From NCBI RefSeq assembly GCF_001590785.1, contig NZ_LTAO01000007.1, positions 4,285 through 68,284 on the forward strand: 64,000 nt of DNA, in the 5' to 3' direction. A program made the position numbers and the translations under genes. Below the pieces are notes generated by a model. The model ran no database searches and was not told the origin of the DNA. It was given only the letters and a program-made list of their open reading frames with translations. This document shows, one piece after another, positions 42,806 to 51,885 of this stretch. Every line of letters starts with the position of its first letter. The stretch's first letter is position 1. Source of the DNA: Alkalihalobacillus trypoxylicola (GTDB lineage: Bacteria; Bacillota; Bacilli; Bacillales; Bacillaceae_D).

Positions 42806-43294
42806 ATGTTTCAAAAAGAATACCATCGTGTACAACAAACGAGAGAAACGTTGTTGAATTATTGTCAGAAACTGAACGATGAATAATTTTCTCAAAGCAA
42901 CGGATTTGGCTTTCAAAGCGTACGAGACACATTCATCCATATATCGGATTGTTATTATGCGTGGCTAGGTTCATTTATATTATCTAAAACGGTAACACCA
43001 CTCACTCCAAAAGGAAAATGTATTCAATTTACATTAGAAACGATTCAAGCACGCTTTAATGAGGTCGATTATTTTGTAGCGGAAGTATTCACCCAGTATG
43101 GGAATAATCTAGATATAACGATTGAAAAGCCGATCCCTTGGAGAAAAACAAAAGAACCGATATCAATGTCTGTTAGCAAATTACTCATGCACAGCATTAC
43201 ACATGAATTCCATCATAAAGTACAAATCGTGGCTATGATTCGGCAAATGGGCTATGAACCTCCGAATACAGATATATTAAGAACAAGAGATTAA
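42806..43294 (+). pseudogene. DinB-family gene with an in-frame nonsense codon
   Basis: ATG 42806 with AAGGAG upstream opens a 163-codon frame that is intact except for a TAA at 42884-42886 (codon 27). The rest reads as a DinB/DfsB-like four-helix protein with metal ligands in 'THEFHHKVQIVAM' and 'FIHISDCYYAW'. No other frameshift is seen, so inactivation looks recent. A sequencing error is an alternative. Intact relatives are thiol transferase-like or stress proteins. Confidence 0.85.
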
Positions 43295-43335
43295 AGATAG
43301 GACTATTCAACAGCAAAAAAGTTCATAACACACGT

Positions 43336-43366
43336 AGAAAAGCCATCTAAAATAGAGGGCTTTTCT
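43336..43366. terminator. Hairpin between the DinB pseudogene and the collagen-like gene
   Basis: AGAAAAGCC pairs with GGCTTTTCT across a 13-base loop. It probably ends one or both of the convergent transcripts. Confidence 0.6.
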
Positions 43367-43381
43367 GATTTATTATCTATA

Positions 43382-43960
43382 TTATGCAAGCTTTGTAATG
43401 ACTAATGTCGTATTGGTATCATTATGAAGCTGTGCAGGTGTTGCATTTGCATTGACAATTTGAAGCGTACTAGGAACGGTCGTGACATTAATGATAATTT
43501 CTCCCGTTGTAGGACCTCCACCATCACCTGTAAAAGGCAGTGGCGTGACAGGAACACCATTGAGTTCTAAATCGAAATCGGCATTTCCTTGATTATGAAC
43601 AGTAAAATTGATTTCATAAAAACCAGTCTCATTAATAATAATCGTATCTGATGGTGGTGTAAAAGTAAACGCAGTCCCTACCTCAAATCCATTTGTAAAT
43701 ACAATAGCTGTATTACCAGGAATAGTGTCTGTTCCTGTTCCAGGGTCTACTCTAAATACACTCGCAAAACTTGTAATCCCACTCCCAGTTGGGCCAGGTG
43801 GTCCAGTTGGGCCTGTTGGTCCTGTGGCTCCAACTCCTGGTCCTGTTGGGCCTGTTGGGCCAGGAGTTCCCGGTGGTCCCTGTGGACCGGTTGCGCCTGG
43901 TGGTCCAGGGATAACAGGTATATTTTTCTTTTTACAATTATCTTGATTTTTGAATTTCAT
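43382..43960 (-). CDS. Collagen-like surface protein, short paralogue
   Basis: 192 residues from ATG 43960, nine bases after AAGGAGTG; the frame extends 7 codons upstream, where no RBS exists. N-terminal leader MKFKNQDNCKKKNIPVIPG, then about 15 Gly-X-Y triplets (GPTGPTGP type) up to residue ~65, then a C-terminal beta-rich domain of about 125 residues (FRVDPGTGTDTIPGNTAIVF...). The plan is that of exosporium/spore-surface collagen-like proteins such as BclA. It has a longer paralogue at 44219-45193. Confidence 0.85.
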   Translation of the reverse strand: MKFKNQDNCKKKNIPVIPGPPGATGPQGPPGTPGPTGPTGPGVGATGPTGPTGPPGPTGSGITSFASVFRVDPGTGTDTIPGNTAIVFTNGFEVGTAFTFTPPSDTIIINETGFYEINFTVHNQGNADFDLELNGVPVTPLPFTGDGGGPTTGEIIINVTTVPSTLQIVNANATPAQLHNDTNTTLVITKLA

Positions 43961-44149
43961 AGCTTTTTCACTCCTTTCCATACTGTAAAATTGAATTCTC
44001 TATAGTATATTGAAATCTTTAAAAAATGTTTGTGCTAGTATCATAAGTAGCTCAATAAAATTAAGAGTAAATTGATAGAGCTTACCTCTTCTAAAAGTTT
44101 ATTTCGAAATTGGAAAACTATTATAAAACTAAGCAACATTCCTCCCAAA

Positions 44150-44182
44150 AAAATAACCCTCCAAAACAGAGGGTTTAAACTT
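44150..44182 (-). terminator. Terminator after the long collagen-like gene
   Basis: On the minus strand AAACCCTCTG pairs with a GAGGGTT arm and is followed by a T-run. It lies about 35 bp past the 44219 stop. Confidence 0.8.
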
Positions 44183-44218
44183 TTTTTGAAAGGGAGGTAA
44201 CCTAATGATTTCTGATTC

Positions 44219-45251
<1,033 letters not shown>

Positions 45252-45311
45252 TAATATTCATCAAAAACGTTTGGACTTATAGCTTTAAAAAAAACCACTA
45301 TTTTTGCATCA

Positions 45312-45347
45312 AAAAAGCTAGGGTTAATAGAATAACCTTAGCTTTTT
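45312..45347. terminator. Orphan terminator-like hairpin
   Basis: AAAAAGCTAGGGTTA pairs with TAACCTTAGCTTTTT (one mismatch) across a six-base loop. It lies between the start of the collagen-like gene and the chloramphenicol leader, where no transcript is expected to end; possibly a remnant of a lost gene. Confidence 0.55.
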
Positions 45348-45506
45348 AACGTTCTTAATATACACGAATAAACCGTATTGGTTTAGTTTCAGAATTTTTC
45401 AAGACATATTCTTGTATATTTACCCACTGTTTCGCTCAAAATGTCCAGAAACTTTAAATTTTTTTGCTATAATAATCCTAACTTCTAAAAAGAAGGGATG
45501 ACCATT

Positions 45507-45536
45507 ATGAAAAAGACAGATCGTACTGCCTCCTAA
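45507..45536 (+). CDS. Chloramphenicol-inducible leader peptide (9 aa)
   Basis: ATG 45507 with AGAAGGGA upstream encodes MKKTDRTAS and a stop. The last codons overlap the left arm of a hairpin that covers the RBS of the downstream gene. This arrangement, and the peptide itself, closely resemble the leader of Bacillus cat-86 (MVKTDKISS type), in which drug-stalled ribosomes on the leader open the hairpin. Confidence 0.85.
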   Translation: MKKTDRTAS

Positions 45537-45565
45537 ATATTCGACTTATCACAAATTTAGGAGGC
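45528..45565 (+). promoter_or_regulatory. Translational attenuator hairpin of the cat gene
   Basis: GCCTCCTAAAT (45528-45538) is perfectly complementary to ATTTAGGAGGC (45555-45565). The right arm holds the AGGAGG ribosome binding site of the acetyltransferase gene, so translation is blocked unless a ribosome occupies the left arm. Confidence 0.88.
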
Positions 45566-45572
45566 GATATAA

Positions 45573-46223
45573 ATGAATTTTAATAAAATTGATATTCATA
45601 ATTGGGATCGAAAAGAGATATTTAATCATTATTTAAATCAACAAACTAGCTTTAGTATAACTTCAGAGATTAACATCTCCACCTTGTATCGAACACTAAA
45701 CCATAATGGTTATAAATTTTATCCAGCGCTTATTTTTATCATTACGAAAGTAGTAAACTCCAACACTGTTTTTAGAACCAGTTTTAATCATAAAGGAGAT
45801 TTGGGTTATTGGGATCAGCTAGTTCCCTTATATACTATATTTGACCAAAAATCTGAGACATTCTCTGCTATTACAACTGATATAGATAATGGTGATTTTA
45901 AAAATTTCCATAAGATGTACCTTTCAGATGTAGATGAATTTACAGGAACTGGCTTATTATTCCCGAAAAAGCCTATTCCAGAAAATACCGTATCAATTTC
46001 GATGATTCCATGGACTTCTTTTACCGCATTTAACTTAATGATAGAGTCTAACAAAAATCATCTTCTCCCCATTATTACAGCAGGAAAGTTTGTTCATAAA
46101 GATGGTTCCATTCTTTTACCAATCTCTTTACAGGTTCATCATGCCGTTTGTGATGGTTATCATGCAAGTAGATTTTTTGAATCCGTGCAACAGCTAGCTA
46201 ATGCTCCTATTGATTGGCTTTAA
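45573..46223 (+). CDS. cat: Chloramphenicol acetyltransferase (type A)
   Basis: 216 residues. The catalytic motif HHAVCDGYHASRF near the C-terminus (catalytic His in HHxxxDG), the N-terminal 'IDIHNWDRKEIFNHYLNQQ' and 'TSFTAFNLMIESN' mark a trimeric CAT. It acetylates chloramphenicol with acetyl-CoA. The inducible leader and hairpin upstream show classical translational attenuation. No mobile-element genes lie next to it, so it is probably a native chromosomal cat. Confidence 0.95.
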   Translation: MNFNKIDIHNWDRKEIFNHYLNQQTSFSITSEINISTLYRTLNHNGYKFYPALIFIITKVVNSNTVFRTSFNHKGDLGYWDQLVPLYTIFDQKSETFSAITTDIDNGDFKNFHKMYLSDVDEFTGTGLLFPKKPIPENTVSISMIPWTSFTAFNLMIESNKNHLLPIITAGKFVHKDGSILLPISLQVHHAVCDGYHASRFFESVQQLANAPIDWL

Positions 46224-46246
46224 CCTCAAGATAAGTTGAGCCCAAA

Positions 46247-46278
46247 AACCCTGAAAGAAATAACTTTCAGGGTCTTTT
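46247..46278 (+). terminator. Terminator after the cat gene
   Basis: ACCCTGAAAG pairs with CTTTCAGGGT across a short loop, then TCTTTT. Lies about 25 bp past the cat stop. Confidence 0.88.
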
Positions 46279-46363
46279 ATAAGTAAAATAGTAACTGTCT
46301 ATTTTGCAGTTTTAATTGTATATTTATTACATCAGTTAATTTTTATGGAAAGGGAGTTATTTT

Positions 46364-47248
46364 ATGCATGATATATGGAAAAATGAGCTTTTAGATGAAT
46401 ATGAATTAGAACCTTTAACAGACCGTGTCATTGCGTTTGCAGAAGCACAGCTTGGTGTAAAGCTTCCCCCTTCTTTGATTGAACTACTACAAATTCAAAA
46501 TGGAGGTTACTTACAAGCTAATAGATACCCTTATGTTGATGAGGAAGAAATGGAGGAAGAAACAGACGAAGAAGAGGATGAAGAAAACCCTCATCTCATT
46601 TTAGACCATATTTATGGTATTTCTACTAACGAAGACGAAGGGCTGCTACAAACCAATTATCTTGTAAATGAATGGGAATTACCAAAGAATATTGTGATTA
46701 TTCATCAAGACGGTCATCGATTTATTGCTCTTGACTATCGGACGGTTAAAAACAACCCTCCTGTCATCATAATTGATGAAGACATCGACGTGGTAGACCA
46801 ATTAGCAGTAGATTTTTCAGAACTGCTTCAGAACTTATATAGTGAAGAAGATGAAGGTAGTGAGGAAGAGAGAAAAGATTACAATCAATTATTCTACCTT
46901 TATGGACAAAAACCGAGAGACTACAGCTACAAAGAAGCAGAGAGAATTTTCAAAGGGAAATCTATTGGAGACGTAGAGATGGCACTTCATTATTTCTACC
47001 ATAAGAACGATAACACGGAGTGGCTAATATCTCAAATCAGTTATTTACTAAACTCAACATTAGATTTTGCCCCAGAAACCACTATTGAAACATTTCATGA
47101 TTATCTCAAAGCTATTAACTTTCAAAACGAAAGTAACGAAAAGAAACAAAGAATTGAGCAGATTATAAACACTTTTAAAAGCAGTACCAATAGAAAGATT
47201 CAAAGATTTGCCAATAAGCTGGAGCAATATGTTGAAACCAACCAGTGA
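46364..47248 (+). CDS. SUKH (SMI1/KNR4)-domain protein
   Basis: 294 residues with an AAAGGGAG RBS. Residues 15-165 have the SUKH pattern (EAQLGVKLPPSLIELLQIQNGG, ISTNEDEGLL, VIIHQDGHRFIALDYR) with a Glu/Asp-rich insert near 65-80. The C-terminal 130 residues are helical and unassigned. Family knowledge: SUKH proteins are often immunity proteins for polymorphic toxins, but no toxin gene is seen here. A terminator follows. Confidence 0.82.
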   Translation: MHDIWKNELLDEYELEPLTDRVIAFAEAQLGVKLPPSLIELLQIQNGGYLQANRYPYVDEEEMEEETDEEEDEENPHLILDHIYGISTNEDEGLLQTNYLVNEWELPKNIVIIHQDGHRFIALDYRTVKNNPPVIIIDEDIDVVDQLAVDFSELLQNLYSEEDEGSEEERKDYNQLFYLYGQKPRDYSYKEAERIFKGKSIGDVEMALHYFYHKNDNTEWLISQISYLLNSTLDFAPETTIETFHDYLKAINFQNESNEKKQRIEQIINTFKSSTNRKIQRFANKLEQYVETNQ

Positions 47249-47265
47249 ATAGGTGTTTGATAAAA

Positions 47266-47304
47266 AAAGAAATCGAGAGGTTATCAGCTTCTTCGATTTC
47301 TTTT
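47266..47304 (+). terminator. Terminator after the SUKH gene
   Basis: AAGAAATCGA pairs with TCGATTTCTT across a roughly 18-base loop, then TTTTGATT. About 20 bp past the stop. Confidence 0.75.
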
Positions 47305-47394
47305 GATTGGTGCCTTTTCCTATCGAATGTTTTTGCTCCTTCAAGCTTTTCTTTAATTAAATCCAAACAAAATTACCCATGCTTTATCATAAGA

Positions 47395-47670
47395 TTAGAT
47401 TATAAATATAACCATCCAACTAATCCAAATTGGAATGAGCATAATCGCAAATGCGTGTATAAATGGTAAATTCTTCATCCCTTTTTTCCATAATAGATAC
47501 AAAACAATCATCATAAAAAGAGGATGTAGAAAGACTGTGATGATAAACATCCATAAAACAAAATCTCCAGTAGTGTAAAAAAGATGATGACCAAAAGTAA
47601 AGAATGAAAATTCTAAAATGGTAACCACGAAAAAGCTAATCCAAAACCAAAGAGGAAGTCTTTTAGTCAT
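47395..47670 (-). CDS. Small membrane protein of unknown function
   Basis: 91 residues with three predicted helices (WFWISFFVVTILEFSFF, FVLWMFIITVFLHPLFMMIV, FAIMLIPIWISWMVIFII) and a basic cytosolic loop. AAGGAGACTAT lies close before the ATG. No family recognised. It stands alone on the minus strand between the SUKH gene and the PhzF gene. Confidence 0.65.
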   Translation of the reverse strand: MTKRLPLWFWISFFVVTILEFSFFTFGHHLFYTTGDFVLWMFIITVFLHPLFMMIVLYLLWKKGMKNLPFIHAFAIMLIPIWISWMVIFII

Positions 47671-47742
47671 TTATAGTCTCCTTAGATTCATAGTAGATAG
47701 ACAATCATGAATACCATATTACAGGTAGAATTAGTACATGAA

Positions 47743-48531
47743 TTAAAGCTCAGCTTGAATATGTAGTTCAGCTTCAGAGTAAAGCACGGCTTTTCCTGCC
47801 ATTTTCACTCGTGTTCCTTCATCTCTACAATAAAGAGTTCCACCTCTTTCAGATAATTGTCTTGCTAATAGTTCCTGCTTTCCTAATTTCTTTGCCCAGA
47901 TCGGAATTAAGCTACAATGCAAAGAACCTGTTACTGGATCCTCATTGACTTTTAACTTAGGATAAAACCCTCTTGAAACAAAATCATATTCACGACCTTT
48001 TGCTGTCACACATACACCTAATCCTTCTGGTAGTTTTTCTAATAGAGAGAAGTCAGGGCTGAGGTTCAGCACTTCTTCTTCCGAATCTAGTAAAAAAACA
48101 AGATCGCGATTTAAATAGGCTTCTTTAGGTAGGATTCCTAGCGCCTTAACCATTTGGTCCGTTACAGTGATGTCTTCAGATAAAACAGTAGGGAAATCCA
48201 GTTCATACGTATCCCCTTTTTTAGTTACCATTAACTCGCCACTAATCGTACTAAATTTGATGTCATTTAAATGATTGTCATAATAATTAAAAAGGATAAA
48301 TGCGGTTGCCAAAGTAGCATGTCCACAAAGATTAACCTCACCTCCAGGTGTAAACCACCTTAAGCTGTACTGTTCCTCTTCTTTTACTGCAAAAGCGGTT
48401 TCTGATAGGTTGTTTTCAGATGCTATTTTCTGCATAAGCTCCTCTGAAATCCAATGATTTATAATACAAACTCCCGCTGGATTTCCTTCAAAGACTTTCT
48501 CTGCAAAAGCATCGACTACGAAATATTTCAT
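47743..48531 (-). CDS. PhzF-family isomerase/epimerase
   Basis: 262 residues with an AGGAGGAAAAG RBS. Typical motifs: 'VVDAFAEKVFEGNPAGVCI' at the N-terminus, 'ENNLSETAFAV' carrying the conserved Glu, 'LCGHATLATAFILF' and 'NEDPVTGSLHC' in the second half. The two-domain diaminopimelate epimerase-like fold is expected. Substrate unknown; only in phenazine producers is it the trans-2,3-dihydro-3-hydroxyanthranilate isomerase, and there are no phenazine genes here. Confidence 0.92.
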   Translation of the reverse strand: MKYFVVDAFAEKVFEGNPAGVCIINHWISEELMQKIASENNLSETAFAVKEEEQYSLRWFTPGGEVNLCGHATLATAFILFNYYDNHLNDIKFSTISGELMVTKKGDTYELDFPTVLSEDITVTDQMVKALGILPKEAYLNRDLVFLLDSEEEVLNLSPDFSLLEKLPEGLGVCVTAKGREYDFVSRGFYPKLKVNEDPVTGSLHCSLIPIWAKKLGKQELLARQLSERGGTLYCRDEGTRVKMAGKAVLYSEAELHIQAEL

Positions 48532-48691
48532 CTTTTCCTCCTAAGTGTCAAAATGTAGCTACTATTTATTCTTCAAAAATTCTATCATCTAATTACATAT
48601 TACAAAACCACTTACAGAAAATTTAGATATTATACTGAAAAAACCAACCATTTAACTAATATAAAGCTTACCGATTTATAGCTCGTCCTAA

Positions 48692-49126
48692 CTAATCGTG
48701 ATAGCAATTTCTATATTGACTTTTCATTTTTAAACTTCTACATGCTGAACCCATATAATCAAAAATATCTTCCTTTACATTTAAAATGACCTTGCGATAT
48801 GAATCACTAATCTCTATGGTTTCTTCATTCAACCAACTCATTTTAAAACCTAATATTTCATCTCCATAGTAAATCGTATGAGTCTCCTCTGTTGTTTTGT
48901 TTTTTATTTCCACAGATACGTTAACAAATCCTGCCGCTCCACCACCTGAATATGTATAGGCAAAAGCTGTAAATGTTTTTTTAGGTGATGTGACGGTAGA
49001 ATAACGTTCCCCTGGCGCACCTGGAAATGAACTCTCTTCAAAAGAATACGTTAAAGTATCATATGTATTCCATACGAATATAAAGAAAAACAATAAAATA
49101 AGAGCGAATAGTGGCTTCTTCTTCAT
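48692..49126 (-). CDS. DUF5412-family membrane-anchored protein
   Basis: 144 residues. One N-terminal hydrophobic helix (KPLFALILLFFFIFVWNTYD) and an extracytoplasmic beta-rich part (SFPGAPGERYSTVTSPKKT...; GAAGFVNVSVEIKN). This agrees with the DUF5412 family of small Bacillus proteins, function unknown. The AGGAGATC motif precedes the ATG. It lies upstream of the PhzF gene on the same strand, with a 160-bp gap. Confidence 0.7.
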   Translation of the reverse strand: MKKKPLFALILLFFFIFVWNTYDTLTYSFEESSFPGAPGERYSTVTSPKKTFTAFAYTYSGGGAAGFVNVSVEIKNKTTEETHTIYYGDEILGFKMSWLNEETIEISDSYRKVILNVKEDIFDYMGSACRSLKMKSQYRNCYHD

Positions 49127-49201
49127 GCTTTTACGATCTCCTTGAATGCTTATGATTAAGGTATATACTAAAGGAACCGCATTGAAATCACAAGACTGGC
49201 A

Positions 49202-49230
49202 TTGACACTTTCATAATCCAATTGTAATAT
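49202..49230 (+). promoter_or_regulatory. Near-consensus SigA promoter
   Basis: TTGACA at 49202-49207, a 17-bp spacer, then TAATAT at 49225-49230. One mismatch from TATAAT at -10 and a perfect -35. It lies 32 bp upstream of the 37-residue small gene on the plus strand. Confidence 0.75.
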
Positions 49231-49261
49231 TATGTTAAGTTAAAAGAAAGAAGTCGATTCT

Positions 49262-49375
49262 ATGAGCAAAACATCTAAAAAAGACACCTTTTTAAAAATT
49301 ATCATTACTATATTTGTAGAATCCTTACTCCTCATACCAAGAATAATTGGTGGTTTTATAAAAGGGTTATTTTAA
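49262..49375 (+). CDS. Small hydrophobic peptide gene (37 aa)
   Basis: ATG 49262 to TAA 49373-49375 encodes a basic N-terminus (MSKTSKKDTFLK) followed by a hydrophobic amphipathic stretch (IIITIFVESLLLIPRIIGG) and the ending FIKGLF. A near-consensus SigA promoter stands 32 bp upstream, and a terminator at 49477 downstream frames a short transcript. A second tiny frame from GTG 49387 (NENAFEILLEVLKIKG, 17 aa) follows. It could be a small membrane peptide, toxin or signal; the RBS (AAAGAAAG) is weak. Confidence 0.55.
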   Translation: MSKTSKKDTFLKIIITIFVESLLLIPRIIGGFIKGLF

Positions 49376-49476
49376 CTTTTTTTATAGTGAATGAAAATGC
49401 TTTTGAAATCTTACTTGAAGTATTAAAAATAAAAGGTTAAAGAATAACGAATGAAATCATCTAATAACCTTATTAG

Positions 49477-49506
49477 AAAAAACCATCAAATGATGGTTTT
49501 TTTTTA
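49477..49506 (+). terminator. Terminator of the small peptide transcript
   Basis: AAAACCATCA pairs with TGATGGTTTT across a two-base loop and is followed by a long T-run on plus. Confidence 0.88.
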
Positions 49507-49562
49507 TCTCAGGCATTCGTTACTTTATTACTTCGCCTTTCAATGTTCCAAAAATAACAAAA

Positions 49563-50018
49563 CTAGTCCTTCCACTTACTTTCGTTACTAAATGTTTCGT
49601 AATCAAATTTAGGTGAATATTGATATTCGTCGTCATTTTTCATCTCAAATGCTTCATTCGGTAAATAGAGTAGTGATTCAAACTCCATATCCTCTGGCAT
49701 GGAATCTGGGTTATCAAGAACTTCATAATAAAATTCTTTTCCATTTGCTACTACAACACATCTCGAATATAAAAATTCATCAACTGAAAAATAGGTTTCG
49801 TCGTTTATATATGCATCTTCACCTATATTTTGAGCATATACTCTTCCATCCAAATCATATAAAAGCTTCGATAATATATCATCAAACGCAAATATTTCTT
49901 CATTAGACTTTTTGGATAGATATTTAATTGCTTTTTTTAATACTTTTACGTCGTCACCTGCATGCTTCCATTCAAACATATCTATGATTTTCCAAAACTC
50001 ATTTTCGTCCATTATCAT
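49563..50018 (-). CDS. DUF4240-domain protein
   Basis: 151 residues from ATG 50018, preceded by AGGTGAGGGGTG; a frame ten codons longer has no RBS. 'MDENEFWKIIDMFEWK', 'YLSKKSNEEIFAFDDILSKL', 'YALDG-type LYDLDGRVYA' and 'FLYSRCVVVANGKEFYYEVL' fit DUF4240, seen in many bacteria and sometimes next to SUKH-type immunity genes. It is acidic (many Asp/Glu), cytosolic and of unknown function. Confidence 0.72.
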   Translation of the reverse strand: MIMDENEFWKIIDMFEWKHAGDDVKVLKKAIKYLSKKSNEEIFAFDDILSKLLYDLDGRVYAQNIGEDAYINDETYFSVDEFLYSRCVVVANGKEFYYEVLDNPDSMPEDMEFESLLYLPNEAFEMKNDDEYQYSPKFDYETFSNESKWKD

Positions 50019-50199
50019 AAAAACACCCCTCACCTTTAATACTATCATTCTATCTTTCTTTTTAAGAGAAGAGAAGTAGGTTTCACTCTTTATACACTAA
50101 AAAAAGAAGACGTATTCCTAACTGGAAAACGACTTCATTCAATCTTTAAATAGGTACAATCGAGACGGTAGGTCTAAAGACCTGTTAATGAAAATTCTT

Positions 50200-50883
50200 T
50201 TATTCAACTAAAACACTTGTAGATGAATCTCCAATTGGTGTTTCAATCCCATCCAAAATAGTTAGTTCTTCTGCCGTTTCAACAACTCTATCTAGTCCGT
50301 TTCTGATAATTTCCTCAGCTTTATCGGGGCTAGCATTATGTCCTTCAATAATAACCTCGTCAATAACTTTCATACCAAACATTCCAGCAAATATATGACG
50401 CATATAATTAACGGCATGTTCCATAGTTTGCATCTCCGGTGAAGAATAATCCCCTCCTCTCGCATTCATAAGAATAATCTTTTTCTCTGGCATAAGATAA
50501 ACAGGTCCATCTGAACCATATTTAAATGTGTAACCTGCTTCATCAATATAGTCGATAAGGGTATGAAGTCTTGCCGGAATCGTCAAATTCCATAATGGAA
50601 AAATAAATACTACAACGTCCGCAGAAGCAAATATATCTTTTGCTTTTTGTTTTGCAGCTAAAAGTCGTTCTTCTACATTTGATAGTTCCTCACCACTTTG
50701 TAGCTTTCCTAAAGCACTAAAAAATTCTTCCCCGAAATATGGCATATCTTCTTCAAAAACATCATAGACAGTCACATTTACATTTTTTGCTTCTTTTATC
50801 TTTTCCATAAAGGTCGTATACATTTTACTAGAAACACCTACTGTTGCTGGACGATTATTTGCTTTTACTACTAATAAATTCAT
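50200..50883 (-). CDS. FMN-dependent NADH-azoreductase
   Basis: 227 residues with an AGGAATT RBS upstream. The flavodoxin-2 fold is shown by 'LLVVKANNRPATVGVSSKMY', 'VVVFIFPLWNLTIPARLHTLI' and 'IILMNARGGDYSS', as in AzoR1/AzoR2 of Bacillus. It reduces azo dyes and quinones with NADH via FMN, acting as a homodimer. It is divergent from a TetR gene that probably regulates it in response to quinone stress. Confidence 0.92.
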   Translation of the reverse strand: MNLLVVKANNRPATVGVSSKMYTTFMEKIKEAKNVNVTVYDVFEEDMPYFGEEFFSALGKLQSGEELSNVEERLLAAKQKAKDIFASADVVVFIFPLWNLTIPARLHTLIDYIDEAGYTFKYGSDGPVYLMPEKKIILMNARGGDYSSPEMQTMEHAVNYMRHIFAGMFGMKVIDEVIIEGHNASPDKAEEIIRNGLDRVVETAEELTILDGIETPIGDSSTSVLVE

Positions 50884-51076
50884 TTTAATTCCTCCGATTT
50901 TCTTATAATTTATAAATATCCAATTTATTCTAATTATTTCTATTGCTTAAAGTGATACCTAATGTACAATTAAATTATAGATGTAGTTCGTTCACCACTC
51001 AATCAACAAAAAGACGGTTTTGTTGCGTAAACAACTATTGGCTTAAAATGTTTATAAGGAATAGAGGGATCCCTTT

Positions 51077-51628
51077 ATGGCTGAGGAAAATACAGACATT
51101 CGTTCACTGAGAACAAGACAATTCATTATTAATTCCTTTACAGAGCTATTAGAAAAAAAGGATTTCAACAAAATTAAAATTAGTGATATTACATCAGGAG
51201 CCATGATAAATCGTTCAACCTTTTATCGCCATTTTCTTGATAAATATGATTTGCTCCAAAAATTAACTAAAGAAGATTTAATGAAAAATGTCATCAAAGA
51301 ACTGTCACATCATAAAGATTTCAATGAAGAAATGCTGAAAAATGTATTTTTATCCATTACTAACTATCACATGAGCCACCGATGCCAGAGAAGCCAGGAT
51401 ATGGAGTTAGAAGCTATATTAAAAAAAGAGCTTGAACAGATTATTTTGCAAGCCCTATTAAAGAAGTATCCTAATGAAGAGCATAAAAGGTTAAGAATAA
51501 TAGCTACCATGTTAAGTTGGATGATATATGGCGCTTCAATGGATTGGAAACAAAACAGTAGTAAATCACCAGAAGATTATTATGAATATGCGAATTCATC
51601 AATAAGGCAATTAATAAACATAGAGTAG
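51077..51628 (+). CDS. TetR-family transcriptional regulator
   Basis: 183 residues; weak AAGGAATAGAGGG motif before the ATG. N-terminal HTH 'KISDITSGAMINRSTFYRHF' preceded by RTRQFIINSFTELLE; the C-terminal half is a helical ligand domain (TetR_C-like, 'MLSWMIYGASMDWKQNS'). Divergent from the azoreductase gene, 193 bp apart; the likely role is repression of that gene. No perfect palindrome is seen in the gap. Confidence 0.85.
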   Translation: MAEENTDIRSLRTRQFIINSFTELLEKKDFNKIKISDITSGAMINRSTFYRHFLDKYDLLQKLTKEDLMKNVIKELSHHKDFNEEMLKNVFLSITNYHMSHRCQRSQDMELEAILKKELEQIILQALLKKYPNEEHKRLRIIATMLSWMIYGASMDWKQNSSKSPEDYYEYANSSIRQLINIE

Positions 51629-51674
51629 GTATGGTATAAATCACTCATAGAATGGGTTCCTATTTCTCCAAAAA

Positions 51675-51706
51675 AAAAGGTATCTGAGTTTCTCAGATAC
51701 CTTTTC
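51675..51706 (+). terminator. Terminator after the TetR gene
   Basis: AAAAGGTATCTGAG pairs with CTCAGATACCTTTT across a four-base loop. Strong rho-independent terminator, about 50 bp past the stop. Confidence 0.88.
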
Positions 51707-51885
51707 ATTCATTTATCTTTTTCGGCGAAAATGAAAATATAAAAAGAAAGCCATATCTATTGTGAAAGGGATTAGTGCCTATCCGTTCAATTTATCAAAC
51801 CTACAAAATAGTTAAATTCATCCAAATTCCTCTCACCTGATTCGCAAAAGTCATCCTCTTCTTTTAGAAGAAGAGTAATCATCTA

